Shown: in pieces, positions 8,175 to 18,005 of the stretch
Layout of the letters: every line of letters begins with the position of its first letter
How positions within the stretch are numbered: the first letter of the stretch is position 1
Assembly: GCF_003097495.1 (NCBI RefSeq)
Contig: NZ_QEOP01000002.1
Coordinates: 1,302,001-1,366,000 of the forward strand
Direction: 5' to 3'
Source of the DNA: Amnibacterium flavum
GTDB lineage: Bacteria; Actinomycetota; Actinomycetes; Actinomycetales; Microbacteriaceae
Length of the DNA stretch: 64,000 nt
The notes under the pieces: generated by a model
What the model was told of the DNA's origin: nothing
Seen by the model: only the letters and a program-made list of their open reading frames with translations
The model's database searches: none
Made by a program: the position numbers and the translations under genes

Positions 8175-9665
8175 TCAGAACGGTGGGTGCCCGGTGCGGT
8201 TGGTTTCTTCGATCTTCTCGAACCATTTCTCGATCAGATCGGGGTCGGTGAATCTCGGCATTCGTTTCTCGCCGGGTGGAGCGAATTTGCGAACCGGTTT
8301 CGTGCGATAGACCCGCCCGGTCGGCGAAGTCCAGCTGATCTCTCCCGTGCCCTCGTTGCCGATCTTCCAGCGGCGTCGTTCTTTCACCAGATGATGAGAG
8401 ACGCACAGCAGTTCCAGGTTTGCGAGTACCGTTTCGCCGTCTTCTGACCACGGTGTCGCGTGGTCGGCCTGGCAGTGCTTCGCCGACCGGGCACATCCGA
8501 CGAACCGGCAGACCTGGTCCCGGGCTTCCAGGAACCGGCGCAGCTGCTTCGGCACGCGGTACGTGGTCCGGCCGAAGCTGACGATGGCCCCGTCTTCGGG
8601 GTCGGTCAGCATTCTCAACCAACCGGGGGCGGTTCCCGCGATACGGCGGGCCGTCTCAGCGTCGATCGGACCGTATCCCTCGAGATCGGCGGGTTCGTCG
8701 CTGACGCCCATCGCGGTGAGCACGGGCACGTGGACGAGGATCTCGGGGGTGACTCCACGCCGGGCGGCAGGAGTGGGGATCGTTTCGCTACCGGGCTCGA
8801 GGGGCGGCATGGTGCCCCACCCGTCGAGGAGCATGTCGCGGACCACATCGGACTCGATCTGCGCCAGGGTCCGGGTCTCGCCCTCGACCTTCAGGAGTCC
8901 CTTCGCGATGCCCGTCGCGACCGCCATGGCGGCGACACCATCTTCTGCGGCCAGGTAGTTGCCGAACCACGCCATGCCATCGCCTGCGGGTTCGAGCGCG
9001 ATCCGACGCTCCGTGACCGCGACCCGGTGCCGTTCGACCATCGCCTCGGAGTCGAGTTCGGCGCGGATCTGGCGGGCCAGCCTTTCGAACCGGGACGGGA
9101 TCAACTCGACCGCCCACGGCAGCAACCGCGCCTCGTACTCGGCCAGCAGCTCCGTCTTCAGGCCGACCGACTGCTCCACCAGGATCCGGGCGTGACGCTC
9201 GGAGAAGTCCGCACCGCGCAGCCCGGCGAGGGTTGAGGGGAACACGTTGACGAGGTTCCGGGCGAGCTCGATCGTCGACTGCGCGGACCGCTCGTGGACC
9301 TCGAGCACGGCCGCGACCTCGGCACGGAACTCCCGCCACTCCAGCGAGTCGGGATCCCGCCAGTCAGCGCCGTGGTCTTCGGCCCATTGGCGACGGAGGG
9401 CGTCGACGTATTCGAGTTGCTCGGCCTGGAAGATCCGCGTCATAGTGGACCGCTCTGCGATTCGCTCCACGAAATAGCGGGCCTGCGAAATCACCGGATA
9501 TCCGCCGTTCTCGACGTCGTCGAGAGAGATCTCCTGCTCGGGGTAATCCCGGCAGAAGTCGCTCGGGGCCTCATCCATAGGGATATCGAACCAGCAACCA
9601 CCGACATCGGGTCCGCTCAACAATGTCGGGAAATCCGCTCGTCGAAACGAAGTTCTCTCCTCCAT
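8175..9665 (-). CDS. DUF222-HNH endonuclease (13E12 repeat family)
   Basis: Up to 496 residues. The central part is the mostly helical DUF222 domain, and the C-terminus carries an HNH nuclease: CRFVGC, then HCQADHATPWSEDGETV, then LELLCVSHHLVK, with the DH pair and the paired histidines as likely metal and catalytic residues. This is the actinobacterial 13E12 family, often multicopy and associated with repeats; the biological role is unknown. The start is uncertain: ATG 9665 lies inside repeat sequence and encodes TSFRR from the repeat, while ATG 9578 (MDEAPSDF) begins just outside it. The gene is bracketed by two repeat arrays in the same orientation. Confidence 0.85.
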   Translation of the reverse strand: MEERTSFRRADFPTLLSGPDVGGCWFDIPMDEAPSDFCRDYPEQEISLDDVENGGYPVISQARYFVERIAERSTMTRIFQAEQLEYVDALRRQWAEDHGADWRDPDSLEWREFRAEVAAVLEVHERSAQSTIELARNLVNVFPSTLAGLRGADFSERHARILVEQSVGLKTELLAEYEARLLPWAVELIPSRFERLARQIRAELDSEAMVERHRVAVTERRIALEPAGDGMAWFGNYLAAEDGVAAMAVATGIAKGLLKVEGETRTLAQIESDVVRDMLLDGWGTMPPLEPGSETIPTPAARRGVTPEILVHVPVLTAMGVSDEPADLEGYGPIDAETARRIAGTAPGWLRMLTDPEDGAIVSFGRTTYRVPKQLRRFLEARDQVCRFVGCARSAKHCQADHATPWSEDGETVLANLELLCVSHHLVKERRRWKIGNEGTGEISWTSPTGRVYRTKPVRKFAPPGEKRMPRFTDPDLIEKWFEKIEETNRTGHPPF

Positions 9666-10137
9666 TCCACGGCCTGCGCGTCGCTACGCTCTGCGGGCGG
9701 CCACCCCGCCCGTTGAGCGCAGCGAAATGAAGGAACTCCCCCCGGCCCGGTGCCTGCGCGTCGCTTCGCTCGGCGGGCGGCCGCCCCGGCCCGTTGAGCG
9801 CAGCGAAACGAAGGGACTCCCCTCGGCCCACGGCCTGCGCGTCGCTGCGCTCTGCGGGCGGCCACCCCCGCCCGTTGAGCGCAGCGAAACGAAGGGCTCC
9901 CCTCCATCCCGGTGCCTGCGCGTCGCTACGCTCGGCGGCCGGCGGCGGTCTCCCCTACAGCCCGGTGCCTGCGCGTCGCTTCGCTCTGCGGGCGGCCACC
10001 CCCGCCCGTTGAGCGCAGCGAAACGAAGGGACTCCCCTCGGCCCACAGCCTGCGCGTCGCTTCGCTCTGCGGGCGGCGGCGGTCTCCCCTACAGCCCGGT
10101 GCCTGCGCGTCGCTTCGCTCTGCGGGCGGGCGGCGGG
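9665..10137 (+). repeat. second array of the 81-bp repeat (right of HNH gene)
   Basis: The same element as at 7.8-8.2 kb, same orientation. CGTTGAGCGCAGCGAAA starts at 9711, 9792 and 9873 (81 bp apart) and at 10007. Between and after these, partial units retain only the CCTGCGCGTCGCT(T/A)CGCTC half, joined by CGGCGGTCTCCCCTACAGCCC. This array is more diverged and rearranged than the left one. The stop codon of the gene at 10138-10608 sits at its right edge. The several short open frames across it are repeat-derived. Confidence 0.9.
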
Positions 10138-10608
10138 CTAGGCGAAGCGGAGGACGCGGAGGCCGGCGGCGTCGAGGGCCGCGTGACCGGCGCGCTCCCG
10201 GAACGAACGCCAGCCGCGGCGAGGCAGAAGTCCCGGCAGGGCGAGGGCTACCTGGTAGAGCAGTTCCGCCGCGAGCAGATTCTGTAGCTTGTCGGGCGCG
10301 ATGCGCGAGCGCTCGCTCTGCATGACGACCAATCGCACGGCGTCGGGAGCGACGACATGGTCGACAGCCCGGAGCATGCGCGACGCCTTCGTGAACGATG
10401 AGCGTCGCCCATCACGCTCCAACGCGAGGATCACGACCTGCGCCGGAGCTTCGGCCGTCTCGAGCGTCGTCAACGGGATGTTCGACTCCCGCGCACCCTG
10501 TCGCAGCACGTCGAGAAGCTCCCTCGCGTCGCCTTCGATCAGGATCGGGGTCTTCAGCAACCGCGACACCACCGCGCGCAATCGCGCTGCCTGCTTCGTC
10601 GACACCAT
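10138..10608 (-). CDS. hypothetical protein, last gene of the hut unit
   Basis: 156 residues that I do not recognise. It is hydrophilic, with alternating helices and strands (PTPILIEG-like and PAQVVILALERD segments), a hydrophobic stretch AAELLYQVALALPGLLP at about 112-128, and a basic C-terminus. No signal peptide or catalytic motif is obvious. It starts with ATG nine bases after the hutI stop, so it probably belongs to the histidine unit. Its 3' end abuts the repeat array and the C-terminus (AGLRVLRFA) may have been shaped by it. Confidence 0.55.
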   Translation of the reverse strand: MVSTKQAARLRAVVSRLLKTPILIEGDARELLDVLRQGARESNIPLTTLETAEAPAQVVILALERDGRRSSFTKASRMLRAVDHVVAPDAVRLVVMQSERSRIAPDKLQNLLAAELLYQVALALPGLLPRRGWRSFRERAGHAALDAAGLRVLRFA

Positions 10609-10617
10609 CGGTCGAGC

Positions 10618-11775
10618 CTACGGGTTGGCGACCGACAGCACCCGGGAGACGAGCGGCACTCCGGGCCGATAGGCGAAGTGCACGTAGCTGGGCGCCTCGA
10701 GCAGAACCAGATCGGCTCGGCCGCCGATCCGCACGCTGCCGACGTCATCCCGCCGAAGCGCCCTCGCCCCTCCCGCGGTCGCCGACCACAGCGCCTCCGC
10801 AGGAGTGAGCCCCATGTCGCGGACAGCGACCGCGATGCAGAACGGCATCGACGAGGTGTAGCTCGACCCCGGATTGCAGTCCGTCGCGAGCGCCACCGTC
10901 GCGCCCGCGGCGAGCAGTCGGCGGGCATCCGGATAGGGCTGTCGGGTCGAGAACTCGACCCCCGGAAGGAGCGTGGCGACCGTGGAGGATGCGCCGAGCG
11001 CGTCGACATCCGCCCCGCTGAGGAAGGTGCAATGGTCGACTGAGGCCGCCCCGAGCTCGACGGCCAACTGCACACCCGCCGACTCGCGCAGCTGCCCGGC
11101 GTGCATGCGGACTCCGAGTCCCTTCGCCTGACCGGCGAGGAGGATGGCGCGTGCCTCGTCGACATCGAATGCTCCCGCCTCGCAGAACACGTCGATCCAG
11201 CGCGCGAACGGAGCCGCCGCGTTCAACATGGCACCGGCGACCAGGGCGACGTAGGCGTCACGGTCGTCCGCGTACTCGGAGGGCACGACGTGGGCGCCGA
11301 GATAGGTCGTCTCGGAGGTCAGCTCGCGGGCGATGCGGAGGGCTCGCGATTCGTCCTCGATCGTGAGACCGTAGCCGCTCTTCACCTCGACCGTCGTCGT
11401 GCCCTGCGCACGCATCTCACCGATCAACCGAGCGGCATTCGCCCTCAGCGCGGAGTCGTTCGCCTTGCGGGTGAGCGCCACGGTGCTGTGGATCCCGCCG
11501 GCGGAGTAGGACCGTCCCGCCATCCGGCTCGCGAACTCGTCGGCCCGGTCCCCCGCGAAGACCACGTGGCTGTGGCTGTCGACGAAGCCCGGGATGACGC
11601 ATCGGCCGCCGGCGTCGATGCGGTCGTCAGCGGCGGGAGCATGCCTGCTCGCGCCGACCCAGACGATGGTCCCGTCGTCGATGATGACCGCAGCATCGAC
11701 GAGCTCGGCGGTGCCCGGCCCGATCTCCGGATCGTTGGTCACGAGCAGACCGATATTGTCGACGATCGTCGTCAT
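10618..11775 (-). CDS. hutI: imidazolonepropionase
   Basis: 385-residue amidohydrolase-superfamily enzyme catalysing the third step of histidine breakdown: opening of 4-imidazolone-5-propanoate to N-formimino-L-glutamate. Visible are the metal-binding [16 protein letters not shown] (His68, His70), KSGYGLT (a substrate-binding segment typical of HutI), the HAGQL histidine and the metal-ligand Asp in ATDCNPGSS. Length is close to the family norm (about 400). ATG 11775 overlaps the hutF stop (ATGA) and is preceded by GGAAGGG, so it is preferred over a start at 11904. Cytosolic. Confidence 0.96.
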   Translation of the reverse strand: MTTIVDNIGLLVTNDPEIGPGTAELVDAAVIIDDGTIVWVGASRHAPAADDRIDAGGRCVIPGFVDSHSHVVFAGDRADEFASRMAGRSYSAGGIHSTVALTRKANDSALRANAARLIGEMRAQGTTTVEVKSGYGLTIEDESRALRIARELTSETTYLGAHVVPSEYADDRDAYVALVAGAMLNAAAPFARWIDVFCEAGAFDVDEARAILLAGQAKGLGVRMHAGQLRESAGVQLAVELGAASVDHCTFLSGADVDALGASSTVATLLPGVEFSTRQPYPDARRLLAAGATVALATDCNPGSSYTSSMPFCIAVAVRDMGLTPAEALWSATAGGARALRRDDVGSVRIGGRADLVLLEAPSYVHFAYRPGVPLVSRVLSVANP

Positions 11776-13052
11776 GGACGGACCCTTCCTATGGCGGCGG
11801 AGAGCAGGGAGGCGATATCTCCGAGACGGTGCACGCCGCCGGTCACGACAAGCTCGCCGTCCACCACGACTTCTCGGACGTCGGCGGCCGAGGCCGTCAG
11901 CCACATCTGGCCGGGGTCCGAACCGGCGGTCCGTGTGCTGGTGTCATCGACCGCGACCAGGTCGCACAGCGCGCCGGGTGCGATGGCCGCGACGTCCCAT
12001 CCGAGGGACGCGTACCCGTTCGCGCCGGCCGCCTCCAGCAGGTCGCGGGGTGCGAACCGTCCCCGCTCGCCGCTCGCGAGCCGCTCGTTCATCTCGAGAC
12101 CACGGATCTCCTCGAAGGGGTCGACGACCGCGTTCTGATCACTGCCGAGGGTCAGACGGACCCCCGCGTCGTGCAGCGCTCGAGCGGGACCGATGCCGTC
12201 GCCGAGGTCGCGCTCGGTCGTCGGGCAGATGCAGGCGAAACCGGTGCTCAGCGCCGCGACGTCGTCGTCGACGAGATGGGTCGCGTGCACGGCGGTGAAG
12301 CGGGGGCCGAGCAGATCGGCGAGGAGACGGACGGGCGTGCTCCCCCACCGCTCGATGGCCTGCTCGTTCTCCGCGGGCTGCTCGCTGACATGCGCATGCA
12401 GCAGGTCGAGGTCGAGATCCACCACCTCGGCGATGGCCGCCGGGGTCACCCCCCTCACCGAATGCAGCGCTGCACCGATCCGCGCCCGGCGACCCGGCAC
12501 GAGGCGGGAGCGGCGTCGATGCCAGGCCTGCACCGAGCCGTCGCTGAATCGGCGCTGCCTATCAGAGATCGGTATGTCGATGCCTCCCTCGAGGTAGAGG
12601 GTGTCGAGGAGCGTCAGCCGGATCCCCGCATCGGCTGCCGCGGACAGGATGGCCTGCTCCATCGCGTCCGCCTCATAGGCCGTGCCGTCGGGCAGGTGAT
12701 GCACGTAGTGGAACTCGCCGACCACCGTGTATCCGGCGAGGACCATCTCGGCGAACACGGCGGTGGCGAGCTCACGGTAGTTCTCGGGGGTCAGTGCGCC
12801 CGCGACGGCGTACATGCGCTCGCGCCAGCTCCAGAACGAGCCGCCATCGGCGTGGGTCGTGCCGCGAAGGGCACGGTGGAACGCGTGCGAGTGCCCGTTC
12901 GCGAAGCCGGGCAGCACGAGTCCCGGGAGGATCGTGCCGGCCGGAGGAGCATCGGGGGTGACGGACAGCACCCTGCCGCGGTCCTCCTCGATCCTGACCC
13001 CGTGGGCGATGGAGGTGGGAAGTACCGCATGCTCGGCCCAGAACAGATTCAC
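11772..13052 (-). CDS. hutF: formimidoylglutamate deiminase
   Basis: 426 residues, amidohydrolase superfamily. HutF converts N-formimino-L-glutamate to N-formyl-L-glutamate and ammonia, the first half of the two-step branch that avoids direct release of formamide. Zinc ligands appear in [15 protein letters not shown] (His54, His56), with later HAHVSEQ and AVHATHLVD and the [12 protein letters not shown] aspartate. It overlaps hutI and the M20 amidohydrolase by four bases on each side (ATGA), so the order is translationally coupled. The presence of HutF predicts that an N-formylglutamate amidohydrolase is needed next. Confidence 0.95.
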   Translation of the reverse strand: MNLFWAEHAVLPTSIAHGVRIEEDRGRVLSVTPDAPPAGTILPGLVLPGFANGHSHAFHRALRGTTHADGGSFWSWRERMYAVAGALTPENYRELATAVFAEMVLAGYTVVGEFHYVHHLPDGTAYEADAMEQAILSAAADAGIRLTLLDTLYLEGGIDIPISDRQRRFSDGSVQAWHRRRSRLVPGRRARIGAALHSVRGVTPAAIAEVVDLDLDLLHAHVSEQPAENEQAIERWGSTPVRLLADLLGPRFTAVHATHLVDDDVAALSTGFACICPTTERDLGDGIGPARALHDAGVRLTLGSDQNAVVDPFEEIRGLEMNERLASGERGRFAPRDLLEAAGANGYASLGWDVAAIAPGALCDLVAVDDTSTRTAGSDPGQMWLTASAADVREVVVDGELVVTGGVHRLGDIASLLSAAIGRVRP

Positions 13053-14239
13053 GAGGCTCGAGATCGGAGGATCGACCTGAGCGCCGCCACTCCGAGGTCG
13101 CAGTCGTCGGGCTCAGCCCGTTCGGCTGGCGCATGCGAGATGCCGGTCGGGTTGCGGACGAGGATCATGGCCGCCGGGATCCCCGCGAGGGCGATCACCC
13201 CCGCGTCATGGCCCGCCCCGGACGGCAGGCGCGGCACGGAACCGCCCAGCACCCCGTCGACGCTCGCGGTGAGGTCGGCATCGAATGGCGTCGTGGAGGT
13301 CCAGGATTCCTCGACCAGCTCGACGCCCAGCTGGGCGATCGTCTCGCGCACGCGGGACTCGTCGTCGCCGCGGGCGTCGATCCAGGCCGACACGAGACCC
13401 GGCACCGCGTTCACGGCTCCCGGCTCTACCTTCACCTTGCCCACGGTCGCGAGGATGCCGGCGGCGCGCGCCCGCTGACGGACGTCGAGCACGAGCCGGG
13501 CGAGACCGATCATCGGGTCGTCGCGATCGGCCATCGGAGTCGTCCCCGCGTGGTTCTGGCTTCCCGCGATATCCGCTCGCCACCGACCGTGAGGCCAGAT
13601 GCAGGTGGCGAGCCCGAGCGCCGATCCAGCGGCGCCGAGGCCTGCGGATCCGGAGTCGGTGCGCAGGTGTCCCTGTTCGACATGGAGCTCGATGAACTCG
13701 CCGATGCGAGCGATCCGCCGCCGGTCCGCGCCGAGATCGGCGGGGGCGATCCCCACTCGGGCCATCGCCTCGGCGAGGGTCACCCCGTCCACGTCCCGGA
13801 GCGCGAGGGCGCTCGCCGGGCTGATCGATCCCGTCAGGAGGCGCGATCCCACGCAGGCGACCCCGAAACGGGCGCCCTCCTCGTCGGCGAAGGCGACGAC
13901 GGCGATCGGCCGGGACGGTTCGAAGCCGTCCCTCTGCAGGTCGCCGATCGCAGCGAATGCCGATGCGACGCCGAGTGGACCGTCGAATGCGCCTCCGCTC
14001 GGCACACTGTCGAGGTGCGAGCCGAGCACGAGCGCCGACCCGGGTGCCGCTTCGTTCCACCACGCCCAGAGATTGCCGTTGCGATCCGTCTCGACGTCGA
14101 GTCCGAGAGCCGCGGCGCACTGCTCGAACCACTGGCGGCACTCCGTATCGACGTCCGTCCAGGCGAACCTGTCGAACCCGCCGGAGCGCGGGTTGCGCCC
14201 GACCTCGGAGAGCTCGTCGAGCAGCCCGATGGCCGACAT
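13049..14239 (-). CDS. M20 allantoate-amidohydrolase-like enzyme, probable N-formylglutamate hydrolase
   Basis: 396-residue di-metal M20 amidohydrolase of the hydantoinase/carbamoylase group. Metal ligands are in GSHLDSVPSGGAFDGPLG (His75, Asp86), ADEEGARFG (the general-base and metal-binding Glu pair 120-121), and the later HVEQG and SGAGHD motifs. Family members hydrolyse N-carbamoyl amino acids or allantoate. Here it sits between hutF and hutU with 4- and 1-base overlaps, and no HutG is present, so I infer that it completes the pathway by cleaving N-formyl-L-glutamate to glutamate and formate. Other actinobacterial hut clusters, as I recall, have the same arrangement. Confidence 0.85.
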   Translation of the reverse strand: MSAIGLLDELSEVGRNPRSGGFDRFAWTDVDTECRQWFEQCAAALGLDVETDRNGNLWAWWNEAAPGSALVLGSHLDSVPSGGAFDGPLGVASAFAAIGDLQRDGFEPSRPIAVVAFADEEGARFGVACVGSRLLTGSISPASALALRDVDGVTLAEAMARVGIAPADLGADRRRIARIGEFIELHVEQGHLRTDSGSAGLGAAGSALGLATCIWPHGRWRADIAGSQNHAGTTPMADRDDPMIGLARLVLDVRQRARAAGILATVGKVKVEPGAVNAVPGLVSAWIDARGDDESRVRETIAQLGVELVEESWTSTTPFDADLTASVDGVLGGSVPRLPSGAGHDAGVIALAGIPAAMILVRNPTGISHAPAERAEPDDCDLGVAALRSILRSRAS

Positions 14240-15888
14240 CAGTGCTCCCGCATCGGCACTCGGACTCCGAGCCGATCGGCGACGACCTCCGCCTCCTCGT
14301 AACCGGCGTCCACGTGCCGGAGCACGCCCATTCCCGGATCGTTGGTGAGCACCCGGGCGAGCTTCTCCGCCGCGAGAGGCGTGCCGTCGGCCACGGTGAC
14401 CTGCCCGGCGTGGATGCTGCGACCGATTCCCACGCCTCCACCGTGATGGATGGACACCCAGGTCGCCCCGGAGGACGTGTTGACGAGAGCGTTGAGCAGC
14501 GGCCAGTCGGCGATCGCGTCGGATCCGTCCTTCATGGCCTCGGTCTCGCGGTACGGGGAGGCCACAGAACCGGCGTCGAGGTGGTCGCGACCGATCGCCA
14601 GCGGTGCGGAGACCTCTCCGGAGGCGACGAGCTCGTTGAACCTCAGCCCCGCCCTGTCGCGCTCGCCGTAGCCGAGCCAGCAGATGCGGGCCGGCAGACC
14701 CTGGAAGTGGACGCGCTCCCCCGCCATGCGGATCCACTTGGCCAGCGACTCGTTCTCGGGGAAGAGCTCGAGCACCGCTCTGTCGGTGGCCGCGATGTCT
14801 TCCGGGTCTCCGCTCAGCGCCGCCCATCGGAACGGGCCGCGCCCTTCGGCGAACAGGGGACGGATGTAGGCGGGGACGAAGCCGGGGAAGGCGAATGCGT
14901 CGCCGAACCCGGCGGCGAGGGCTTCGGTGCGGATGTTGTTGCCGTAGTCGAAGACCTCTGCTCCCTGCTTCTGGAAGCCGACCATCGCCTCCACCTGCTG
15001 AGCCATCGACTGCCGCGAGGCGTCGACGAAGCCGGGGTCGGCGCGTGCGGCGGCCCAGTCGTCGACCGAGTACTCGGTGGGAAGGTAGGCGAGCGGATCG
15101 TGAGCGCTGGTCTGGTCGGTGACGATGTCGATCTCCGCGCCCATCGCGAGCATCTGCGGGAACACCGTCGCCGCATTGCCGAGCAGACCGATCGAGAGCG
15201 GCTTCCGTGCATCGCGTGCGGCGTAGGCGAGCTCGAGGGCGTGCGTGATCGACGTCGCCTCGACGTCGAGGTAGCGATGCTCGATACGACGGGCGATGCG
15301 GGACGGGTCGACGTCGACGCAGATCGCGACGCCGTCGTTCATCGTCACCGCCAGGGGCTGGGCACCACCCATTCCGCCGAGTCCGCCGGTCAGGGTGATC
15401 GTTCCGGCGAGGCTCCCGCCGAACTTCTTTGCGGCCACCGCGGCGAAGGTCTCGTAGGTTCCCTGGAGGATCCCCTGCGTGCCGATGTAGATCCACGACC
15501 CGGCGGTCATCTGCCCGTACATGGTCAGACCGAGCTGCTCGAGTCGCCGGAACTCGTCCCAGTTCGCCCAGTCGCCGACGAGGTTGGAGTTGGCGAGCAG
15601 CACCCGCGGCGCCCACTCGTGGGTCTGGAGCACGCCGACCGGCTTGCCCGACTGGACGAGAAGGGTCTCATCGCCTTTCAGGGTCGCGAGCGTGCGGGTG
15701 ATCGCATCGAAGCTGGCCCAGTCGCGGACCGCCTTTCCGGAGCCCCCGTAGACGATCAGCTCGTCGGGATGCTCCGCGACCTCGGGGTCGAGGTTGTTCT
15801 GCAGCATGCGGAGGGCTGCCTCCTGCGGCCAGCCGAGCGTGTTGAGATTCGTGCCGCGATGGGCGCGGACCGGGCGTGCTTCGCTCAT
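14239..15888 (-). CDS. hutU: urocanate hydratase
   Basis: 549 residues, the usual urocanase length. The enzyme adds water to urocanate using tightly bound NAD+ as an electrophile, giving imidazolonepropionate. Recognisable segments are [20 protein letters not shown] near residues 33-52, the glycine-rich NAD+ motif [19 protein letters not shown], and [13 protein letters not shown], which carries the conserved active-site Cys region. The start codon overlaps the hutH stop (4 bases) and the stop shares one base with the next start (TGATG). Cytosolic homodimer by analogy with the family. Confidence 0.97.
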   Translation of the reverse strand: MSEARPVRAHRGTNLNTLGWPQEAALRMLQNNLDPEVAEHPDELIVYGGSGKAVRDWASFDAITRTLATLKGDETLLVQSGKPVGVLQTHEWAPRVLLANSNLVGDWANWDEFRRLEQLGLTMYGQMTAGSWIYIGTQGILQGTYETFAAVAAKKFGGSLAGTITLTGGLGGMGGAQPLAVTMNDGVAICVDVDPSRIARRIEHRYLDVEATSITHALELAYAARDARKPLSIGLLGNAATVFPQMLAMGAEIDIVTDQTSAHDPLAYLPTEYSVDDWAAARADPGFVDASRQSMAQQVEAMVGFQKQGAEVFDYGNNIRTEALAAGFGDAFAFPGFVPAYIRPLFAEGRGPFRWAALSGDPEDIAATDRAVLELFPENESLAKWIRMAGERVHFQGLPARICWLGYGERDRAGLRFNELVASGEVSAPLAIGRDHLDAGSVASPYRETEAMKDGSDAIADWPLLNALVNTSSGATWVSIHHGGGVGIGRSIHAGQVTVADGTPLAAEKLARVLTNDPGMGVLRHVDAGYEEAEVVADRLGVRVPMREH

Positions 15889-17438
15889 ACGAGCTCTCCT
15901 CCTGCTGTGCGGGCTGCGTCGAGCAGCGAACCGTCGATCACCATCGCGTGGGCCCTGGCGATCTCGGGGGCGAGATATCGGTCGGTGCCGGGTCCGTCGA
16001 TCGTGGTGCGCATGCGGGCCACCACCGCTCCGGTCACGACACCGGGAACCGCGGGTGCTCGCATGTCCATCGCCCGCGCCGCGGTGAGCAGTTCGATCGC
16101 GACGACGCGGGAGACGCCGTCGACGACGCGACGGAGCTTCCGCGCTGCGGCCCAGCCCATCGAGACGTGGTCCTCCTGCATGGCGCTCGACGGGATCGAG
16201 TCGACGGAGGCCGGCACGGCGAGACGCTTGAGCTCGCTGACGATCCCCGCCTGCGTGTACTGGGCGATCATGTGCCCCGAATCGACTCCCGGGTCGTCAG
16301 CCAGGAAGGCGTTGAGCCCGTGGTTCCGGGACACGTCGAGGAAGCGGTCGGTGCGCCGCTCGCTCATGCTGGCGAGGTCGGCCGCGGCGATCGCGAGGAA
16401 GTCGAGCACGTAGGCGACGGGGGCGCCGTGGAAGTTGCCGTTCGATTCGATCCGGCCGTCCTCGGTCACCACGGGGTTGTCGACCGCGGAGGCGAGCTCG
16501 CGAGATGCGACGGTTGCGGCGTGGTCGATCGTGTCGCGCACGGCGCCGTGGACCTGCGGGGCGCACCGCAGCGAATAGGCGTCTTGCACCCGGGTGAAAC
16601 CCGCCGGTCGCGCGAGCATCGGCGAGCCGATCAGCGCATTCCGCATGTTGGCCGCCGAATCGCGTTGCCCGGGGTGCGGCCGGAGGCCCTGGAGGTCGTC
16701 GGCGAAGACCGCGTCGGTGCCGAGGAGGCCCTCGACACTCATCGCCGCCGCGAGGTCGGCGGTGGTGATGAGCGCGCGCAGGTCGGTGATGGCGAGGACC
16801 AGCATGCCGAGCATGCCGTCCGTGCCGTTGATGAGGGCGAGTCCCTCCTTCTCGTGCAGTTCGAGGGGGGCGATTCCCGCGGCCGCGAGGGCGTCGCCCG
16901 CCGGCATCAGGATTCCGTCGGCGTCGCGGACGTCGCCCTCGCCGATGAGGGCGAGCGCGCAGTGCGCGAGCGGGGCCAGGTCGCCCGAGCAGCCGAGGCT
17001 GCCGTACTCGCCGACCACCGGGGTGATGCCCGCGTTGAGCACGGCGGCGTAGGTCTCCGCCACGAGGGGCCGCACCCCGGTGCGCCCCGTGGCCAGAGTC
17101 GAGAGGCGCAGCAGCATCAGCGCCCGGATCACCTCGCGCTCGACCTCCGGGCCGGTTCCGGCAGCGTGGCTGCGGATGAGCGACCGCTGGAGCTGGGCGC
17201 GCAGCTCCACGGGGATCTGCTTCGACGCCAGAGCGCCGAAGCCCGTCGAGACCCCGTAGTGCGGTCGACTGTCGGCGGCGAGCCCGTCGATGACGGAGCG
17301 GCTCGTCGCCATGGCCTCGAGCGATCGCTCGCTGACGCGGACTTTCGCGTCTCGGCGCGCGACGTCGACGACGTCCTGGAATGACAGCGCGCCGACGTCG
17401 ATGACGACGTCGAGCGTGTCGGTGAGAGCGGTGTTCAT
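15885..17438 (-). CDS. hutH: histidine ammonia-lyase
   Basis: 517 residues, aromatic amino-acid lyase family. HutH removes ammonia from L-histidine to give urocanate using the self-formed MIO electrophile. The MIO triad is Cys150-Ser151-Gly152 in [14 protein letters not shown], where most family members have Ala-Ser-Gly; I believe the Cys variant also occurs in other actinobacterial HutH. The catalytic tyrosine is in HYGVSTGFG (Tyr61). It heads the coupled hutH-U-amidohydrolase-F-I block, 109 bases after the DUF3830 gene, with a GC-rich hairpin (17500-17532) between them. No HutC or HutP gene is present. Confidence 0.96.
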   Translation of the reverse strand: MNTALTDTLDVVIDVGALSFQDVVDVARRDAKVRVSERSLEAMATSRSVIDGLAADSRPHYGVSTGFGALASKQIPVELRAQLQRSLIRSHAAGTGPEVEREVIRALMLLRLSTLATGRTGVRPLVAETYAAVLNAGITPVVGEYGSLGCSGDLAPLAHCALALIGEGDVRDADGILMPAGDALAAAGIAPLELHEKEGLALINGTDGMLGMLVLAITDLRALITTADLAAAMSVEGLLGTDAVFADDLQGLRPHPGQRDSAANMRNALIGSPMLARPAGFTRVQDAYSLRCAPQVHGAVRDTIDHAATVASRELASAVDNPVVTEDGRIESNGNFHGAPVAYVLDFLAIAAADLASMSERRTDRFLDVSRNHGLNAFLADDPGVDSGHMIAQYTQAGIVSELKRLAVPASVDSIPSSAMQEDHVSMGWAAARKLRRVVDGVSRVVAIELLTAARAMDMRAPAVPGVVTGAVVARMRTTIDGPGTDRYLAPEIARAHAMVIDGSLLDAARTAGGELV

Positions 17439-17499
17439 TGGAGCCTTGCCTTGCGAGCGGGACCGGCGACCGGGGTCGTCCGGTGAGAGAGGGAGTCGA

Positions 17500-17532
17500 C
17501 CCCGGCGGCGTCGGGACGCGGCGCCGCCGGGG
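17500..17532 (-). terminator. GC-rich hairpin between DUF3830 gene and hutH
   Basis: CCCCGGCGGCG at 17500-17510 is complementary to CGCCGCCGGGG at 17522-17532 (11 bp, 11-base loop). No U-run follows on the minus strand, so it is more likely a partial terminator, attenuator or mRNA-stability element that adjusts hut expression relative to the upstream transport genes than a full stop. Confidence 0.5.
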
Positions 17533-17547
17533 GACGTGGGGAGTGGA

Positions 17548-17973
17548 TCAGGCTGCGATCGCGAGTTCGACCAGCTGACCCTGCTGCAGCCAGTTCTTCA
17601 TCCCGGCGAGAGCGAGCTCGAGCTCGCCCTCGACGACCTCGCCGATGTAGCTGATCTTCAACGGCTCGTCGGCCAGGTCGTCGCCGTACACGACGCAGAA
17701 CTGCTGGCGTGGGTTGTACCAGCACACGGAGCCGCGGGCGTAGCCCTTCTCCTTGCGGCGCAGGGCTCCGACCTCCTCGGTCAGGTAGACGTTCTCCCAC
17801 GGTGCGACGATCGGCATGGTCCAGAAGACCATCTCGCCGACGATCTTGCCGTGCTGGAGGATGCTCTTCTGCGGCAGGTTCTCCTTGAGCGCGGCGACGA
17901 TCCCGGGGACCAGCTCCTCGAAGACCTGGATCTTGCAGACCTCGACACCGTCGACGGACATGATGAGTTTCAT
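17548..17973 (-). CDS. DUF3830 cyclophilin-fold protein, copy A
   Basis: 141 residues. By motif and length this is a DUF3830-type protein with a cyclophilin-like fold: strands at the N-terminus (MKLIMSVDGVEVCKIQVFE), the segment GEMVFWTMPIVAPWENVY, and a conserved core W-Y-N-P-R-Q-Q-F-C-V-V-Y-G-D-D followed by SYIGEV. It is paralogous to 18605-19042, sharing PRQ-x-F-x-V-x-Y-x-DDLA-x-EPL. This fold forms the N-terminal half of cucumopine/mikimopine synthase, as I recall, and the gene is paired with the helical-bundle gene at 18006. GAAGGA upstream of ATG 17973 sets the start. Cytosolic; specific function inferred. Confidence 0.8.
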   Translation of the reverse strand: MKLIMSVDGVEVCKIQVFEELVPGIVAALKENLPQKSILQHGKIVGEMVFWTMPIVAPWENVYLTEEVGALRRKEKGYARGSVCWYNPRQQFCVVYGDDLADEPLKISYIGEVVEGELELALAGMKNWLQQGQLVELAIAA

Positions 17974-18005
17974 TTCGTGTGTTCCTTCGATCTCGACGTT
18001 GTCGC

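Noticed and set aside
7793-10137. CRISPR array
   Set aside because: Repeated units are contiguous and the whole unit, including the would-be spacer, is conserved; there are no cas genes and the unit is too long.
9571-10325. several short ORFs across the right repeat array
   Set aside because: They translate the repeat in different frames (recurring Ala/Arg/Ser phrases) and lack ribosome sites.
13957-16413. 818-codon open frame opposite the hut genes
   Set aside because: Antisense to urocanase and neighbours, whose motifs are unmistakable.
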